Below, one piece after another: positions 10,285-21,597 of a DNA stretch of 64,000 nucleotides. Each line of letters begins with the position of its first letter. The first letter of the stretch is position 1. This DNA comes from Humulus lupulus (Eukaryota; Streptophyta; Magnoliopsida; Rosales; Cannabaceae). The notes beneath the pieces were generated by a model that ran no database searches, was not told where the DNA came from, and worked only from the letters and a program-made list of their open reading frames with translations. The stretch covers positions 95,127,071-95,191,070 of the forward strand of contig NC_084793.1 of the NCBI RefSeq assembly GCF_963169125.1. Reading direction: 5' to 3'. The translations under genes and the position numbers were made by a program.

Positions 10285-13200
10285 TGTAACGCCCTAGTTC
10301 CTTAGAGTCGTTACCAAGTGAGTTTTAAACGGGCAATTAATTCACTTATCGAGGGTTTAGGTTAAAAGTGTAGCTAAACTGTAATAAAAGTTATATAATT
10401 TGAAAATGTATTCATTCATTGAAATTATAAAAGCGTTATACACTTGGGATCCCAAAATTACTGTTTAGAAATACTTACAACTCAAAAATATGACTAAAGT
10501 CGACTAAACGACGAAACCCTGATTATTACATAACAACTCCCAAAATATCGTTGGCCGTGGCAGCCAGGCAGGCCAAACATGTACACGTCGCTTCACGCTC
10601 TCCGTACTCATGGTTGGTCAACCTTTCCCTTGCCTTTACCTACACCATAGAGCACCCGTGAGCCAAAGCCCAGCAAGAAAACTCAACACAAGCAATCAAC
10701 ATATGCATATCTATCAATCAGCATATAACAAAGCTACCAAAAGGCTAAACATAAAGTGACCATGCCGTCCCAAGTGCATTACCAGGCCCTGGGTTCACGG
10801 TCTATTCCATGAGGATGACTCATGCATCCAAGAATGGTCTCAACCTAATGTCTTGCATTTCGTGTGCTTAACACCACTCCCGGCCCCTTTCTGTACTTGG
10901 CCTTGCACTCCACGTGCTTAATGACATTCCCGGCCCTTTGCCGTACTCGACTTCTTGTCGTTCTCGACCTTCGTCGTTTCCGGCCTTCGCCGTTCATTCA
11001 CAAATAAGCATACATAGCATAATACCAATAACTACTTAAACATATACCAGACATAAACAATAGGGCTATGCCCTGCAATTCAATCACATAGGGTCGTGCC
11101 CTGCAATGCAAACTATAGGGCCATCCCTTGCTCTACGGGTACAACAGTTTTCTTACCTGTGTCCCAAGCTTCTTGAGCACCAAAATCCCGAGCACAGTAC
11201 TCTAACCTGAGCCAATCCCGTTACTAACCAATTGATAATTGTACCCCAGAACCAATCCCGTGCTCTCGGTGCCTCCCGTTTCCCCACTCAAGGTGGAGAA
11301 AGCGTCCTCCGAGCCCCCTGAGCCAAAACCCTAAAAACACAAAGTCCCACATCCTAAAAATGGCCTAACGCCGCGGCACAACGCTATAGGGGCCGCGGAG
11401 CCTAGCAGGGCTCCCCTGTCCTAATTTAACCCAGCGCCGCGGCACGGAAGAACAAGGCCGTGATGCTCATACGCGAACCCAAAAAACTAGGTTTTTCCCA
11501 ACATTTTTATCGAGCCAAGACTCATCCAAATCACTACCAAAGTACACCCAAGTCCCAATTCTACCTAAAACTTCAAATAAACAGTATAGCAACTTAAAAA
11601 TACCAGCAACAAACTCAAACACTCAACCAAACTCAAAAATCACATAGTTGTTTGAAACTTCACAAAACTTAAACCACACTCCACAAAACTTAAACCACAC
11701 CATAATATTTACTTCAGAAATCAATGGATTTCTTACCTCAAGTAGGAATTCGACCTAAGAAGCTTTCAAATCAAGTTCCAAGCTCAAATCCACAAATTCC
11801 TAAGCTAAAGCTTCACAAAAACTTCATCCCAAAGTCCACCAAGAAAATATACATTCAGCTCACCAAAACAACTCTTCCAACAGAAATCAACAAAGAATTG
11901 ACTAGAAAACTTACCCTTGATCTTAACTAAGCTTTTGAACACTTGAATTCCTGGCCTAAGATCCTTCAAAATAAAGCCCTATGGTGAGAGAGAGAGAACT
12001 GAATGGAAGAGAGAGAGAGCTGAGAGAAATTTCTGTTCCTTTTCCTTTCTCAGCTTTTGCCTAAGTGCCTCTAGAACCACCAGCTCCCACTGAGTATATC
12101 CACTTGCCAAAATGACTGAATTTCCCCTTAAGTTAACCTAAGTCCTCAAATATCACCAAGGGTAGTTTAGTCATTTGACATATCCCACTAAATCCTCGAG
12201 TACACCTAAAAATCCACGTTAATCCTGGCATACTGAAATCATTACTAAATTACCACCAGATACTTAATAAATCTCAAACTCATATTATATACCCAAAATA
12301 CCCCTAGACTCCTTCTGAACTGGGTATTTGACCCCGTTGTGACTTTTAAGCTAAACAGCTCCCTAGGATCGTTTCTGTAACGCCCTACTACCTTAGAGTC
12401 GTTACTAAGTGAGTTTAAAACAGAAATTGTGCATTTGATTGACTCAAAGTGGTTTCTAAAACCAAAAGTGTGATTAAACCAGAGTTTAAGGCTGTACTCT
12501 TTTTAAAATGTTTAACTTCATTGAAAGCGTTAAGTATAAAACATCTGGGATCCCAAAATAAGGTTTACAAAATGTTTACAACTCAAAAATAGATTTACAC
12601 CAGGTTATCTTTCAAAAGAATGGATCAATACAGCCATTTACAAAATGCCCCCAACCAAAGCAGTCGGGCAGGCCGAACATGTACGCGCCGCCCCCACGCT
12701 CTCCATACTCATGGCCGGTTGACTGACTCCTTGCTTTTACCTGCCACACGGAGCACCCGTGAGCCGAAGCCCAGCAAGAAAACCCAAATAGCACATAACA
12801 TATGCAAATAATATCACTGGCATAATTCACTGATAAATAGGAAATCATTAATTAAACAAGCACGGCCATGCCGCCCCAGAGGCCTTACCAAAGCTTGGGG
12901 TCTCGGTCATTACCGTAGGATAACCCATGTATCCCTTGGGTCCCACCCTGGCTATAGCATCCCATGTGCTGAGTGTTACTTCCAGCCCCGCTGCCGTACC
13001 CGGCCTACGCCGCTCTCGGCCTTAGCCGTTCATTCCATTACAATCACACATATAATACATTCAGAAATAACCATCCAAACATACAATAATTTATCTAAGA
13101 TTACACATTCGCACACAATACAATCTAGGGCCGTGCCCTGCAATCACACAGTGGGCCTATGCCCTATTCTCGAGTGTTACGGTTTTCTTACCTGTATCCC

Positions 13201-14833
13201 TTGCTTTCCGATGCACCACGGTCACGAGCACGGTCCACTAGCACGAGCCTCCCCGAAATCCTAGTCACAACACACATAAAACACTTTTAATACTAACCAA
13301 GCCCAAAACCACTTCCCGGGACCAATCCCGTACTCCCGGGACCTCTAAAACCTTAAAACAACACCCCGGAGACATCCCCCGAACCCCCGGAGCTAAGGCC
13401 TAAAATTTCCAAAAAAGCTATCCTGAAAATGGCCTTGTGCCGCGGCACCCAGCAGTCAGGGACTCCACGCCGTGGCACACAAAAACCGTGCCGCGGCACG
13501 CCTTCGCAGCCCAGAATTCTGGGTTTTTCCTTCGCGTTTTCCCGAGCTTCAACCTCTCCAAATCACCCCAAACCAATACCTAAACCCCAAAACTCAAATC
13601 CAAACTTCATATGAACAATCTATCAACCTATAGACACTAGAATCAAGATCAAAACATCAACACACCCAAGATCCACACCTTTGATCTCCAATTCAACAAC
13701 TCAAACCAAAACCCATGAAAATCTTAACTCAAGCATTAAATTCCTCAAATCAACACAGAAAACAAACTTAAACATGCATAAGATCCTTACCTCAAGAGTA
13801 GAATCCACCCTAAAAGTTTCCTTGATCTCCTCCCAAGCTCCCACTTCAGCCCCTTCTACACCTCTTCTTCTTTCTTCTTCTTGCCCTAGCCTTTCTCTCC
13901 TCTTCTTTTCCTTCTCTTCTAATTTTATCAAAGCCTCAAGTGACCCAATGCCCAAACCGTACACCCCATATACCCAGCTGAAACTTGTCTATTTGCCTTG
14001 CCAAAAGACCAATTTACCCCTTCCTAATAATCCCTCCTAACTAACCTTCAAGGGCACTTAAGTCTTTACACTTCTATTTCAATTCTATCACTTTTTATCT
14101 TAAAACTTGTTACCCAAAGCAGTTACTAACGGTTACCCAATAACCAATAACTAACCACTCATCCTCAACTCAACTTATAAGATTCCTGAAGTACCCCTAG
14201 GCTTCTCCCGAGCCGGGTACAACATCCCGTTGTGACTTTTAGACTAAATGGCTCACTAGGACCGTCTCGATGCGTGCATCCTGATAAAAACACCACCTCA
14301 CATGGCACAACTCACATAGTACAATTATCACAGTTATGCCCTATCAGGCCAGATTACAATCATGCTCATTCTAAGACAATCAGGTCTACATGCATACTAA
14401 TTCACATAGTTATGCATCTTAAATAATCAATTATTCATATAACGTGAATTAAATGATAATCATGCATAGAACTCAATAGAAACACACACCAAATCCCATC
14501 ATGCCCTCCAGGCACACTACTCCAGGCCCTTAAGCCTTAATACTGAATTTGGGGTCATTACAGTTTCAGTTCGTGCATCACAAATATATCTCCACTCACA
14601 CATGGTGTCAATCACAATATACACAAATATTGCATTTATGCCCTTAGTGGGCTAAAATTACAAACATGCCCCTAATAACCAAATGGGGCCCACATGCATA
14701 TTTAACTCACCTAACACATGCATTTCTTATCATATACTTATCAAATTCACATATTAACACAATAAATAAATTATTGCCCTCCAGCCATGCTAATCAAGAC
14801 CATAAGCCTTATCAGCAAATTTGGGACGCTACA
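10285..14833 (-). repeat. 3' LTR of element C, interrupted by a solo LTR
   Basis: The plus-strand sequence runs from TGTAACGCCCTAG at 10285 to TTTGGGACGCTACA at 14833. Removing the nested 12376-14562 copy and one GTTTC leaves about 2.36 kb, close to the 2321 bp of the other LTR. GGGATCCC is at 10446-10453. CCGCGG dyads are at 11371-11376, 11393-11398 and 11437-11442. Confidence 0.92.
12376..14562 (-). mobile_element. solo LTR nested in the 3' LTR of element C
   Basis: This 2187-bp copy starts TGTAACGCCCTAC and ends GGGTCATTACA on the plus strand. It is flanked by perfect GTTTC duplications at 12371-12375 and 14563-14567. It belongs to the same broad family as its host LTR but is clearly diverged. 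GGGATCCC is at 12547-12554 and CCGCGG at 13440-13445 and 13491-13496. In sense orientation a donor-like site (GT at 13191) and an acceptor-like site (AG at 12741-12742) are 451 bp apart. Confidence 0.93.
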
Positions 14834-14850
14834 ACTATCCCCTCCTTACA
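14834..14850 (-). promoter_or_regulatory. polypurine tract of element C
   Basis: The minus strand reads TGTAAGGAGGGGATAGT immediately before the 3' LTR start. This purine run primes plus-strand DNA synthesis in LTR retrotransposons, and its position confirms the minus orientation. Confidence 0.8.
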
Positions 14851-14868
14851 GAAATTTTGTCCACGAAA

Positions 14869-16130
14869 TTACCTGAATAACTCAGGATACCACTCCCGCA
14901 TATCTGATTCAAGTTCCCACGTCGCCTCCTCTACCTTGTTGTTCCTCCACAGCATTTTCACCAAGGCGATGGTCTTGCTCCGCAAGACTTTATCTTTCTA
15001 GTCAAGAATCTGAACCGTCTTCTCCTCATAAGATAAATCCTTATCCAGCTCCAAGTTCTCATAACTCAGTATATGCGTAGAATCTGATACGTACTTCCGG
15101 AGCATGGACACGTGAAACACATCATGAACCCCTGATAAAGCTGGAGGCATTGCCAATCTATAAGCTACCTCTCCAACTCGTTCCAGAATCTCAAAGGGGC
15201 CAACAAACCTAGGGCTCAACTTGCCTCAAACACCAAACTGTTTCACTCCTCTCAAGGGAGAAACTCTTAGAAACACGTTATCATCGACTTGAAACTCTAC
15301 GCTCATGCGTTTCAAGTCCGAGTAACTCTTCTGGCGACTCTGGGAAGCGAGCATTCGAGCTCTAAGCTTTTTAATCGCCTCATTGGTCCTCTGAACCATC
15401 TCAGGACCTAAGTTCCTTCTCTCACCCGTCTCATCCCAATGGATAGGTGATCTACACTTCCTCCCATATAACATCTCATATGGAGCCACTCCGATAGTCA
15501 CCTAATAATTATTTTTGTATGCAAACTCAATCAATGGGAGATACTTTCTCCAAGATCCCACAATATCCAGCACACAGGCTCATAGCATATCCTCTAGTAA
15601 CTGAATTGTCCTCTTAGACTGTCCATCCATCTGAGGATGATAAGCGATACTAAACCGTAACTGCATGTCCATAGCCTTCTGCAGACTCTCCCAACAGTTG
15701 GAGGTGAAGGGGGGGTCCCTGTCGAATACTATTGACCTCAGAACCCCATGAAGTCGAACAATTTCCTTCACATACAATTCAGCATATTGCTCCACAGTAT
15801 AAGTCATCCTAAAAGGAAAGAAGTCAGCGGACTTGGTATACCTATCCACGACCACCCATACTGAATCATGTTGTCCCAGATTTTTCGACAAACCAACCAT
15901 GAAGTCCATGGTAATATCTTCCCAGTTCCACTTTGGAATCCCTAGAGGCGGCAATAACCCTGCTGGCCTCTAATGTTCAGCCTTTACTTGCTAGCAAGTT
16001 AAGCACTTAGCAACATAGTCCACCACGTCCCTCTTCATTCTCGACCACCAATATAAGGTTCTCAGATCTTGGTACATCTTCGTCGAACCCGGATGCAAAT
16101 AATAGGGAGTGGTATGAGACTCATCTAGTA
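14869..16130 (-). pseudogene. integrase with C-terminal chromodomain of element C
   Basis: Open pieces give an H2C2 zinc-binding region (about 15955-16130), a core with ITMDFMVG and FDRDPPF, the GPF-type [16 protein letters not shown], and a C-terminal chromodomain around VLWRNNKVEEATWELE. It ends at the TAA 14869-14871. The chromodomain defines chromoviruses and directs insertion into particular chromatin. The third catalytic residue in DGQSERT is changed: codon 15613-15615 is AAG (Lys) in place of Glu. Several stops also interrupt it, so it is inactive. Confidence 0.87.
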
Positions 16131-17516
16131 TCTCTCGCCGAATACCAACATCTGTCGGAACGCAAATCCGGCTAAGACACTATCTTTGCATTCTACTAAT
16201 TGGGGATCCTCCCCCTGTGCCTCCCTGATCCTCTCAAGGAGCGTAGACTGAAGAGTGATGTTGGCTAACTGACCAACCACCAACTCTATACCTGCTCTGG
16301 TCATCTTCTCAGCTAACTTATCAGATATCTGCCTCGAACCAAACAATTGTCCTGAGCCCTTCCGACTCAATGCATCGGCCACTAGATTAGCCTTCCCATG
16401 ATGTTATAGGATATCACAATCATAATCCTTTACCAATTCTAGCCAACATCGCTGGCGCATATTAAGATCCTTCTGAGTAAAGAAGTACTTCAATCTTTTA
16501 TGATTTGTGTCTATTTCGCACTTCTCACCATATAAATAATGTGTCCAAACCTTAAGTGCAAATAACACCGCTACCAACTCTAGATCATGTGTGGGATATC
16601 TCTACTCATACTCCTTTAGCTGTCTCTATGCATAGGCTATCACCTTTCCGGCTTGCATCAGCACACACCCTAAACCATGTCTAGAAGCATCATAATAAAC
16701 CATAAACTTCTCATTGTCTGACGACAGACTCAATACTGGAGCAGTGATCAGTCGCCGCTTTAATTCCTTGAAACTGTTATCACACCTATCTGTCCACACA
16801 TATTTAGTCTTCTTTCTCGTCAATTCAGTCAACGGTGTGGCTATCCTGGAGAACCCCTCAACAAACCGTTGATAATACCCTACCAAACCTAGGAAGCTCT
16901 TAACTTCCGGTACACTGTTCGGTCTAGGCCAATCCCTCACTGCCTCAATCATACTTGGGTCAACCAGAATCCCCTCCTTCCAGACGATATGGCCCAGAAA
17001 CGTGACTTGCGGTAGCCAAAACTCGTACTTGCTAAACTAAGCATATAACCTATGCTTTCTCAATCGCTGCAACACTAGGCATAAATGTTGCTCATGCTCT
17101 ATTTCTGACTAAGAGTACACTAATATGTCGTCAATAAACACAATCACAAACTTGTCCAAATAGTCCTAGAAAACCCTATTCATCTTGTCCATAAAAGCTG
17201 CTAGGGTGTTGCTTAATCCAAAGGACATAACCAGGAATTCATAGTGTTTGTATCTCATGCAGAAAGCGGTCTTTGGTATGTCCTCCTCTTTAATCCTTAA
17301 CTAATGGTAACCTGACCGAAGATCAATCTTAGAGAACACTGTCTTCCCTTGTAACTGGTCAAACAAGTCGTCGATCCTACGTAGCAGGTTGTTGTTCTTA
17401 ATGGTCAACTTGTTCAACTCCCTGTAGTCAATACACATCCTAAGATATCCATCCTTCTTTTTGACGAACAACACTGGAGCACCCCATGGCGAGAAACTCG
17501 ATCTGATGAACCCCAA
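16131..17516 (-). pseudogene. reverse transcriptase and RNase H of element C
   Basis: Readable motifs in order are [39 protein letters not shown], a palm box FIDDILVYS (near 17120), [28 protein letters not shown], then RNase H with [13 protein letters not shown] and a final VADALSRK (16365-16382). The long first motif is split here only for description: its key residues are PWGAPV, KKKDG and CIDYR. About ten in-frame stops interrupt it. Many are TAG where relatives have CAG. The domain order and spacing are those of a normal Tekay pol. Confidence 0.87.
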
Positions 17517-17528
17517 ATCCAGTAATTC

Positions 17529-18345
17529 TTACAACTGAATCTTCAATTCCTTCAACTCTGCCGAAGCCATTCTATAAGGTGTCCTAGAAACTAGCTTCGC
17601 CCCTGGCGCCAACTCTATAACAAACTCGATCTCCCGATATGGCGGCAACCCTGGCAAGTCTGCTGGAAATAGATCTGGAAACTCGCATACCAATCTGGTC
17701 TCACTCAATCCAACCAACACAACCCTAGAGGTATCCGCAATGTTCGCTAGGAATCCTATGCAACCTTCCTGCATCAGGTCTCTAGCCTTCAGTGCCGAAA
17801 TCATAGGTACCCATGATCAACTAACTGTCCCCATAAATACAAAGGGTACCTCCCCTTCTTGTTCAAAATTCACCATCTTGCGCTTGCAGTCAATCGTCGC
17901 CCCATACTTCGATAACCAATCCATCCCTAGAATCATACTGAAGTCATCCATCGCTAACTCGATCAGATCTGCAGAAAACTCTCTATCATCTATCTATACT
18001 GGCAACACTCTAATCCATCTCCTAGAGACTACTAGTTCCCCAGTCGGCAACAAAGTCTGAAATCCCCTAGCATACAAATCACTAGGTATACACAGTTGAT
18101 CTATCACTCTAGCATACACAAATGAATGAGTAGCTCCCGAATCAATCAATGTAGTAAAAGAAGAACCAGCACTAGAAATTTGACCTGTCGTGACCGAAGG
18201 GCTAGCCTCAGCCTCAGTCTGAGTCAAGGTGAATACTCTGGTAGGAGCGAGACTATCACTCTGCTTCGGCTCCTCTTTCCTGGCTTGTGGGCAGTCCTTC
18301 TTCAAATGGTTGACACTCCCACAAATAAAGCAGGCCCTGATCCTG
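17529..18345 (-). pseudogene. zinc knuckle and aspartic protease region of element C
   Basis: Reading leftward from 18345, there is a CCHC knuckle CFICGSVNHLKKDC (about 18292-18334), which binds RNA. It is followed by an aspartic protease with LIDSGATHSF, where the active-site D-S-G is intact, and LLPTGELVVSRRW. The frame has a stop near 17991. Open sequence resumes and enters the pre-RT linker (17529-17804), with EFPDLFPADLPGLPP and a stop just before RT. Confidence 0.82.
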
Positions 18346-18405
18346 CACTCTCCCTAATGTCGTCGTCTGCACTGAGGACATACTGGGAAACTCCTCCAGT
18401 AGTCA

Positions 18406-20313
18406 TGTAATGACCCACTAATCTAGACTATTTGGACCATTAACGAAAATATACATAAAACTTACATTTTTACGAAAATACCATAATTTTATTGAGTAAC
18501 TTGTAAAAATAAGAGTTACTTACAAATAAATAGAATACTAAGAAGGATTTGGGATCCCATTGTCTTTAAAAACAAAACATGATTTAAATGAAAAGAATTA
18601 CATAAGAAAATGCGGAAAATACATATAAAACCATAAAAAATTAAAATGAGACTACATCCTCGAATCGAATAACGCTCGGCCCCTTGACTCCATTCACCAT
18701 CGATACACATCCTCTAAGCGTCACGAATCTTTCCGCCTCTAAAGCTTATTACCTGCACATAAACATAAAGGAATGAGCCTAATGCCCAGCAAGGAAAAAT
18801 CTAACACATAGTCATACACATCAATTTCATAATAACGTAAAGACATATCATAACACATAATACACTTATTATAATGGCCATTATTACTTGGGGTCCCACA
18901 GACTAAACAAGCTTATGCCCATGAGATTAGTGGGGTCCTACCAGCTAAATAGGCATATGCCCACAATCTTTTTGGGGTCTTGTTAGTCAAATAGGGCATA
19001 AGCCCAAGCCTACAACAAACACATGTATAACATATTCATAACATATCATAACATAACACATAAGATAACATAAACATAAACATATAGATTCTAGCCTATT
19101 TTCCTTACCAAAGTTACCGGGATATAATGGACTGAATTGGGACTTTTGGAACACTCCTAAAACCATATGAGAAAGAGTGAGTCTTAAGAAGAAGAAATGA
19201 AAATGAATAGGAAGACTAAACCATTAAAAGAAAATATGCTTACCACAACTTATGTGCTTAAGAACTTGGATTCCCTAACCAAAATAAGAATGAGGTTAGG
19301 AAACTGAGTAGAAGACTAAGAGAAAGAAAATAACATAATACAGAAATGAACTAGAGTTTTGGTTACCTCAAAGACTTGCAAGATCAATCTAACCACAACC
19401 GAAATACTAACGAACCTCACTTCCCAAAGTGTTTGATAAGCTTATGATGTTTAAGCTTATGATTTTCCCAAACCAGGTGTTTAAACTCTCACACTCACTT
19501 AACACTAGCAGCTTCTGAACTTAGAGTAAAAGGTGAAGAAATGGCTGGGTACTAGGTCCTATTTATAGAGTTTGGGAATGAAAGTATCTTGATTTTACTT
19601 GAATAAAAATAATGGCTTTTTAGGTGAAAATCATTTGAATAATCGTTCAGCAGAGGCTGAAGACTCGTTCAAAAGATGTTGGACTGTTGAAGGAGTTTGA
19701 ATGGCTGAAAGGAAATGAATTCAAAAGAGTTTGAATTTATGCTGGAGGAGGCGATATATCGCCCCCTGTAGGCGATATATCGCCTGGGCCAGTATGCCCG
19801 AGGTGACCGTGCATCGTTTCGTGTTTTCCGTATCTACGTGCTGCGATATATCGCCCCCTATAGCTGCGATATATCGGCACACGCTGAATATTTAAACACG
19901 AAATTACACATTTTTAGCTAAGTTTGAATGGAGTAAACAGCCTTGACTAAGCCCTCAACGTACTCAAAGCTGCTGACTGACCCTATAACATTCAAACTTT
20001 ACTCCTTATTAAATTTAATCCTAAAAAATACTTAATCCTTAATCACCATTCATAACATGTGCTTAAAATCCTATTGGTTGATGTCTAAACCTTATAATAT
20101 AATAAATATAATCCTTAATATCAGTCACATTAATCAAACCTTAGGTTATACTTAATATTCTTAAACTATAGATTATACTTAGAAAATCTATAAGTACTAC
20201 TATGAGTGTCCAAATAATTCCTGGTCTGAACCAAAAATCCACAGTTACAAAGATAATACTAAACATACTATAATACTACTAAATAACTAGCTAAGTAAAG
20301 TTCTTGGACTCTA
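18406..20313 (-). mobile_element. solo LTR (divergent Tekay-type) between gag domains of element C
   Basis: The insertion begins TGTAATGACCC at 18406. It is bounded by GTCA at 18402-18405 and 20315-20318 (5-bp flanks AGTCA and TGTCA, one mismatch). Without it, the gag sequence of C reads on from the GGGD-containing segment (20320) to the YWRSFPVC segment (18400) in frame. It shares the family layout: GGGATCCC at 18551-18558, GCCCAGCAAGGAAAA, and TTTTCCTTACC. Where relatives have CCGCGG dyads it has four copies of a GCGATATATCGC palindrome. The right terminus ends in TA or TAT and not CA, so the exact edge is uncertain by 1 bp. Confidence 0.82.
19750..19876. repeat. cluster of four GCGATATATCGC palindromes
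   Basis: GGCGATATATCGCC occurs at 19750-19763 and again at 19771-19784. GCGATATATCGC is at 19843-19854 and the shorter CGATATATCG at 19867-19876. All are perfect dyads inside the solo LTR, spaced 21 to 72 bp apart. They could be protein-binding sites or hairpin seeds. No function is shown. Confidence 0.9.
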
Positions 20314-20318
20314 TGTCA

Positions 20319-21259
20319 CCCCCACCCTGACGGCCACTAAAATCACCTCGTGCCCTCTTATCCGAGCTAGGAGGAACAAAATAATCTGGGGCCTTTCTCT
20401 TCTGCTCACTGGGGCCGCTACCCCGACTAGATCTGGTAAAAGGAGGCACCGTTTTCCTGGCATCATGCCTAGCAGCACCCTATCCCCAAATCTGATCCTC
20501 GGCCCCCTCAGATGTAAGGGCCTTTTCCATTACCTGAGCATATGTAGTAGTCCCCGAGTCCAATGTTATCTTAACATCATGGGAGGTCATTACATTCAAC
20601 CCCCATACAAAATGATCCCTTTGTGCCACATCAGTCGACACCAAATCTGATGCGAACTTCGCCAACCGGTTAAATCTCAAGGCGTACTCAGTAAATATCA
20701 TTCGATTCTGAGTCAGGTTGGTAAACTCATCAACCTTTGCAGCTTGGACTGCAACACTGTTATACTTCTCATTAAAGATGTTTCTAAACTCTTCCCAGGT
20801 CATAACTGCAACATTTATTCTCTGTGTCACTACATCCCACCAGATGTGGGCATCCTCTCTAAACATGTAGCTGGCACAAGCTAACCTCTCGTTCCCTTCC
20901 ACCCTCATGAAATTCGGGATGGAGGAAATCATATTCATCCACTGCTCTGCGCGCAGTGGGTCTAGTCCACCCTCGAAGGTGGGAGGATGCTGCTTCCTGA
21001 ACCTCTCATACAATGGTTCACACCTATTCTCCATAATAGGCTGAACTAGCGCTGGCGCCACAGCCTGCTGAACCTGCAACCTAGTGCCCTAAGGAGGGGC
21101 CTGTTGCCTCAACTGTCGAAGCTCTTCTTCTATTCTGTGCAGTCTGGCTTCCATATCGGCAAACATCTGTTGCTAATTCTGTGGGGCAGGTGGAGGGTCC
21201 TGACCCTGGTTTTCATCCTCGGCCCTACTGTCGCGGAGTCTGGCTGATTGACGAGGCAT
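20319..21259 (-). pseudogene. gag of element C, main part
   Basis: The frame starts at ATG 21259 (MPRQSARLRDSRAED). It continues through an N-terminal helical region to the capsid domain with EPLYERFRKQHPPTFEG, AEQWMNMI, FREDAHIWWDVVTQR, TWEEFRNIFNEKY and EYALRFNRLAKFA. It ends in a basic linker before the insertion at 20313. In-frame stops lie at 21173-21175, near 21090 and near 20479. Gag forms the virus-like particle. It closely resembles the plus-strand gag at 61957, so C and G are the same lineage. Confidence 0.87.
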
Positions 21260-21577
21260 CTTAACAATATGCCTGTAATCAATGACGCCGCTCATCAGGC
21301 ATGATAACAACTTCCAAAACCACCTCCCAATTCACATTAACCAACCATATACACCAATCCACATAACACAAATAACATATAACACTCAAGTGGCAAAGCC
21401 CTGGCATCATGCATATGTTAACACATTCATCATGCTCTATATAAAATAATCAGGCAAACAGGGCACTCAAGCACATAATCAAGCTTATAATTCAATCTTT
21501 ACCAACCAACCCTGAGTCGATTTTGTCACTGACAGCGAGCGTACATGTTCGGTCAATCTCCAGGAACCATAAACCTT

Positions 21578-21597
21578 GGCTTGCTCAGATACCAAGT
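21578..21597 (-). promoter_or_regulatory. primer-binding site of element C (initiator Met tRNA type)
   Basis: The minus strand directly after the 5' LTR reads ACTTGGTATCTGAGCAAGCC. The usual plant initiator-Met site is TGGTATCAGAGC, so there is one mismatch in the core. It primes minus-strand DNA synthesis. The stretch 21260-21577 is untranslated leader without further visible signals. Confidence 0.82.

Noticed and set aside
13681..14040. 119-codon Ser/Pro-rich plus-strand ORF in a solo LTR
   Set aside because: Translation of the CT-rich transcription-start tract region of the LTR; not conserved in the sister LTRs.
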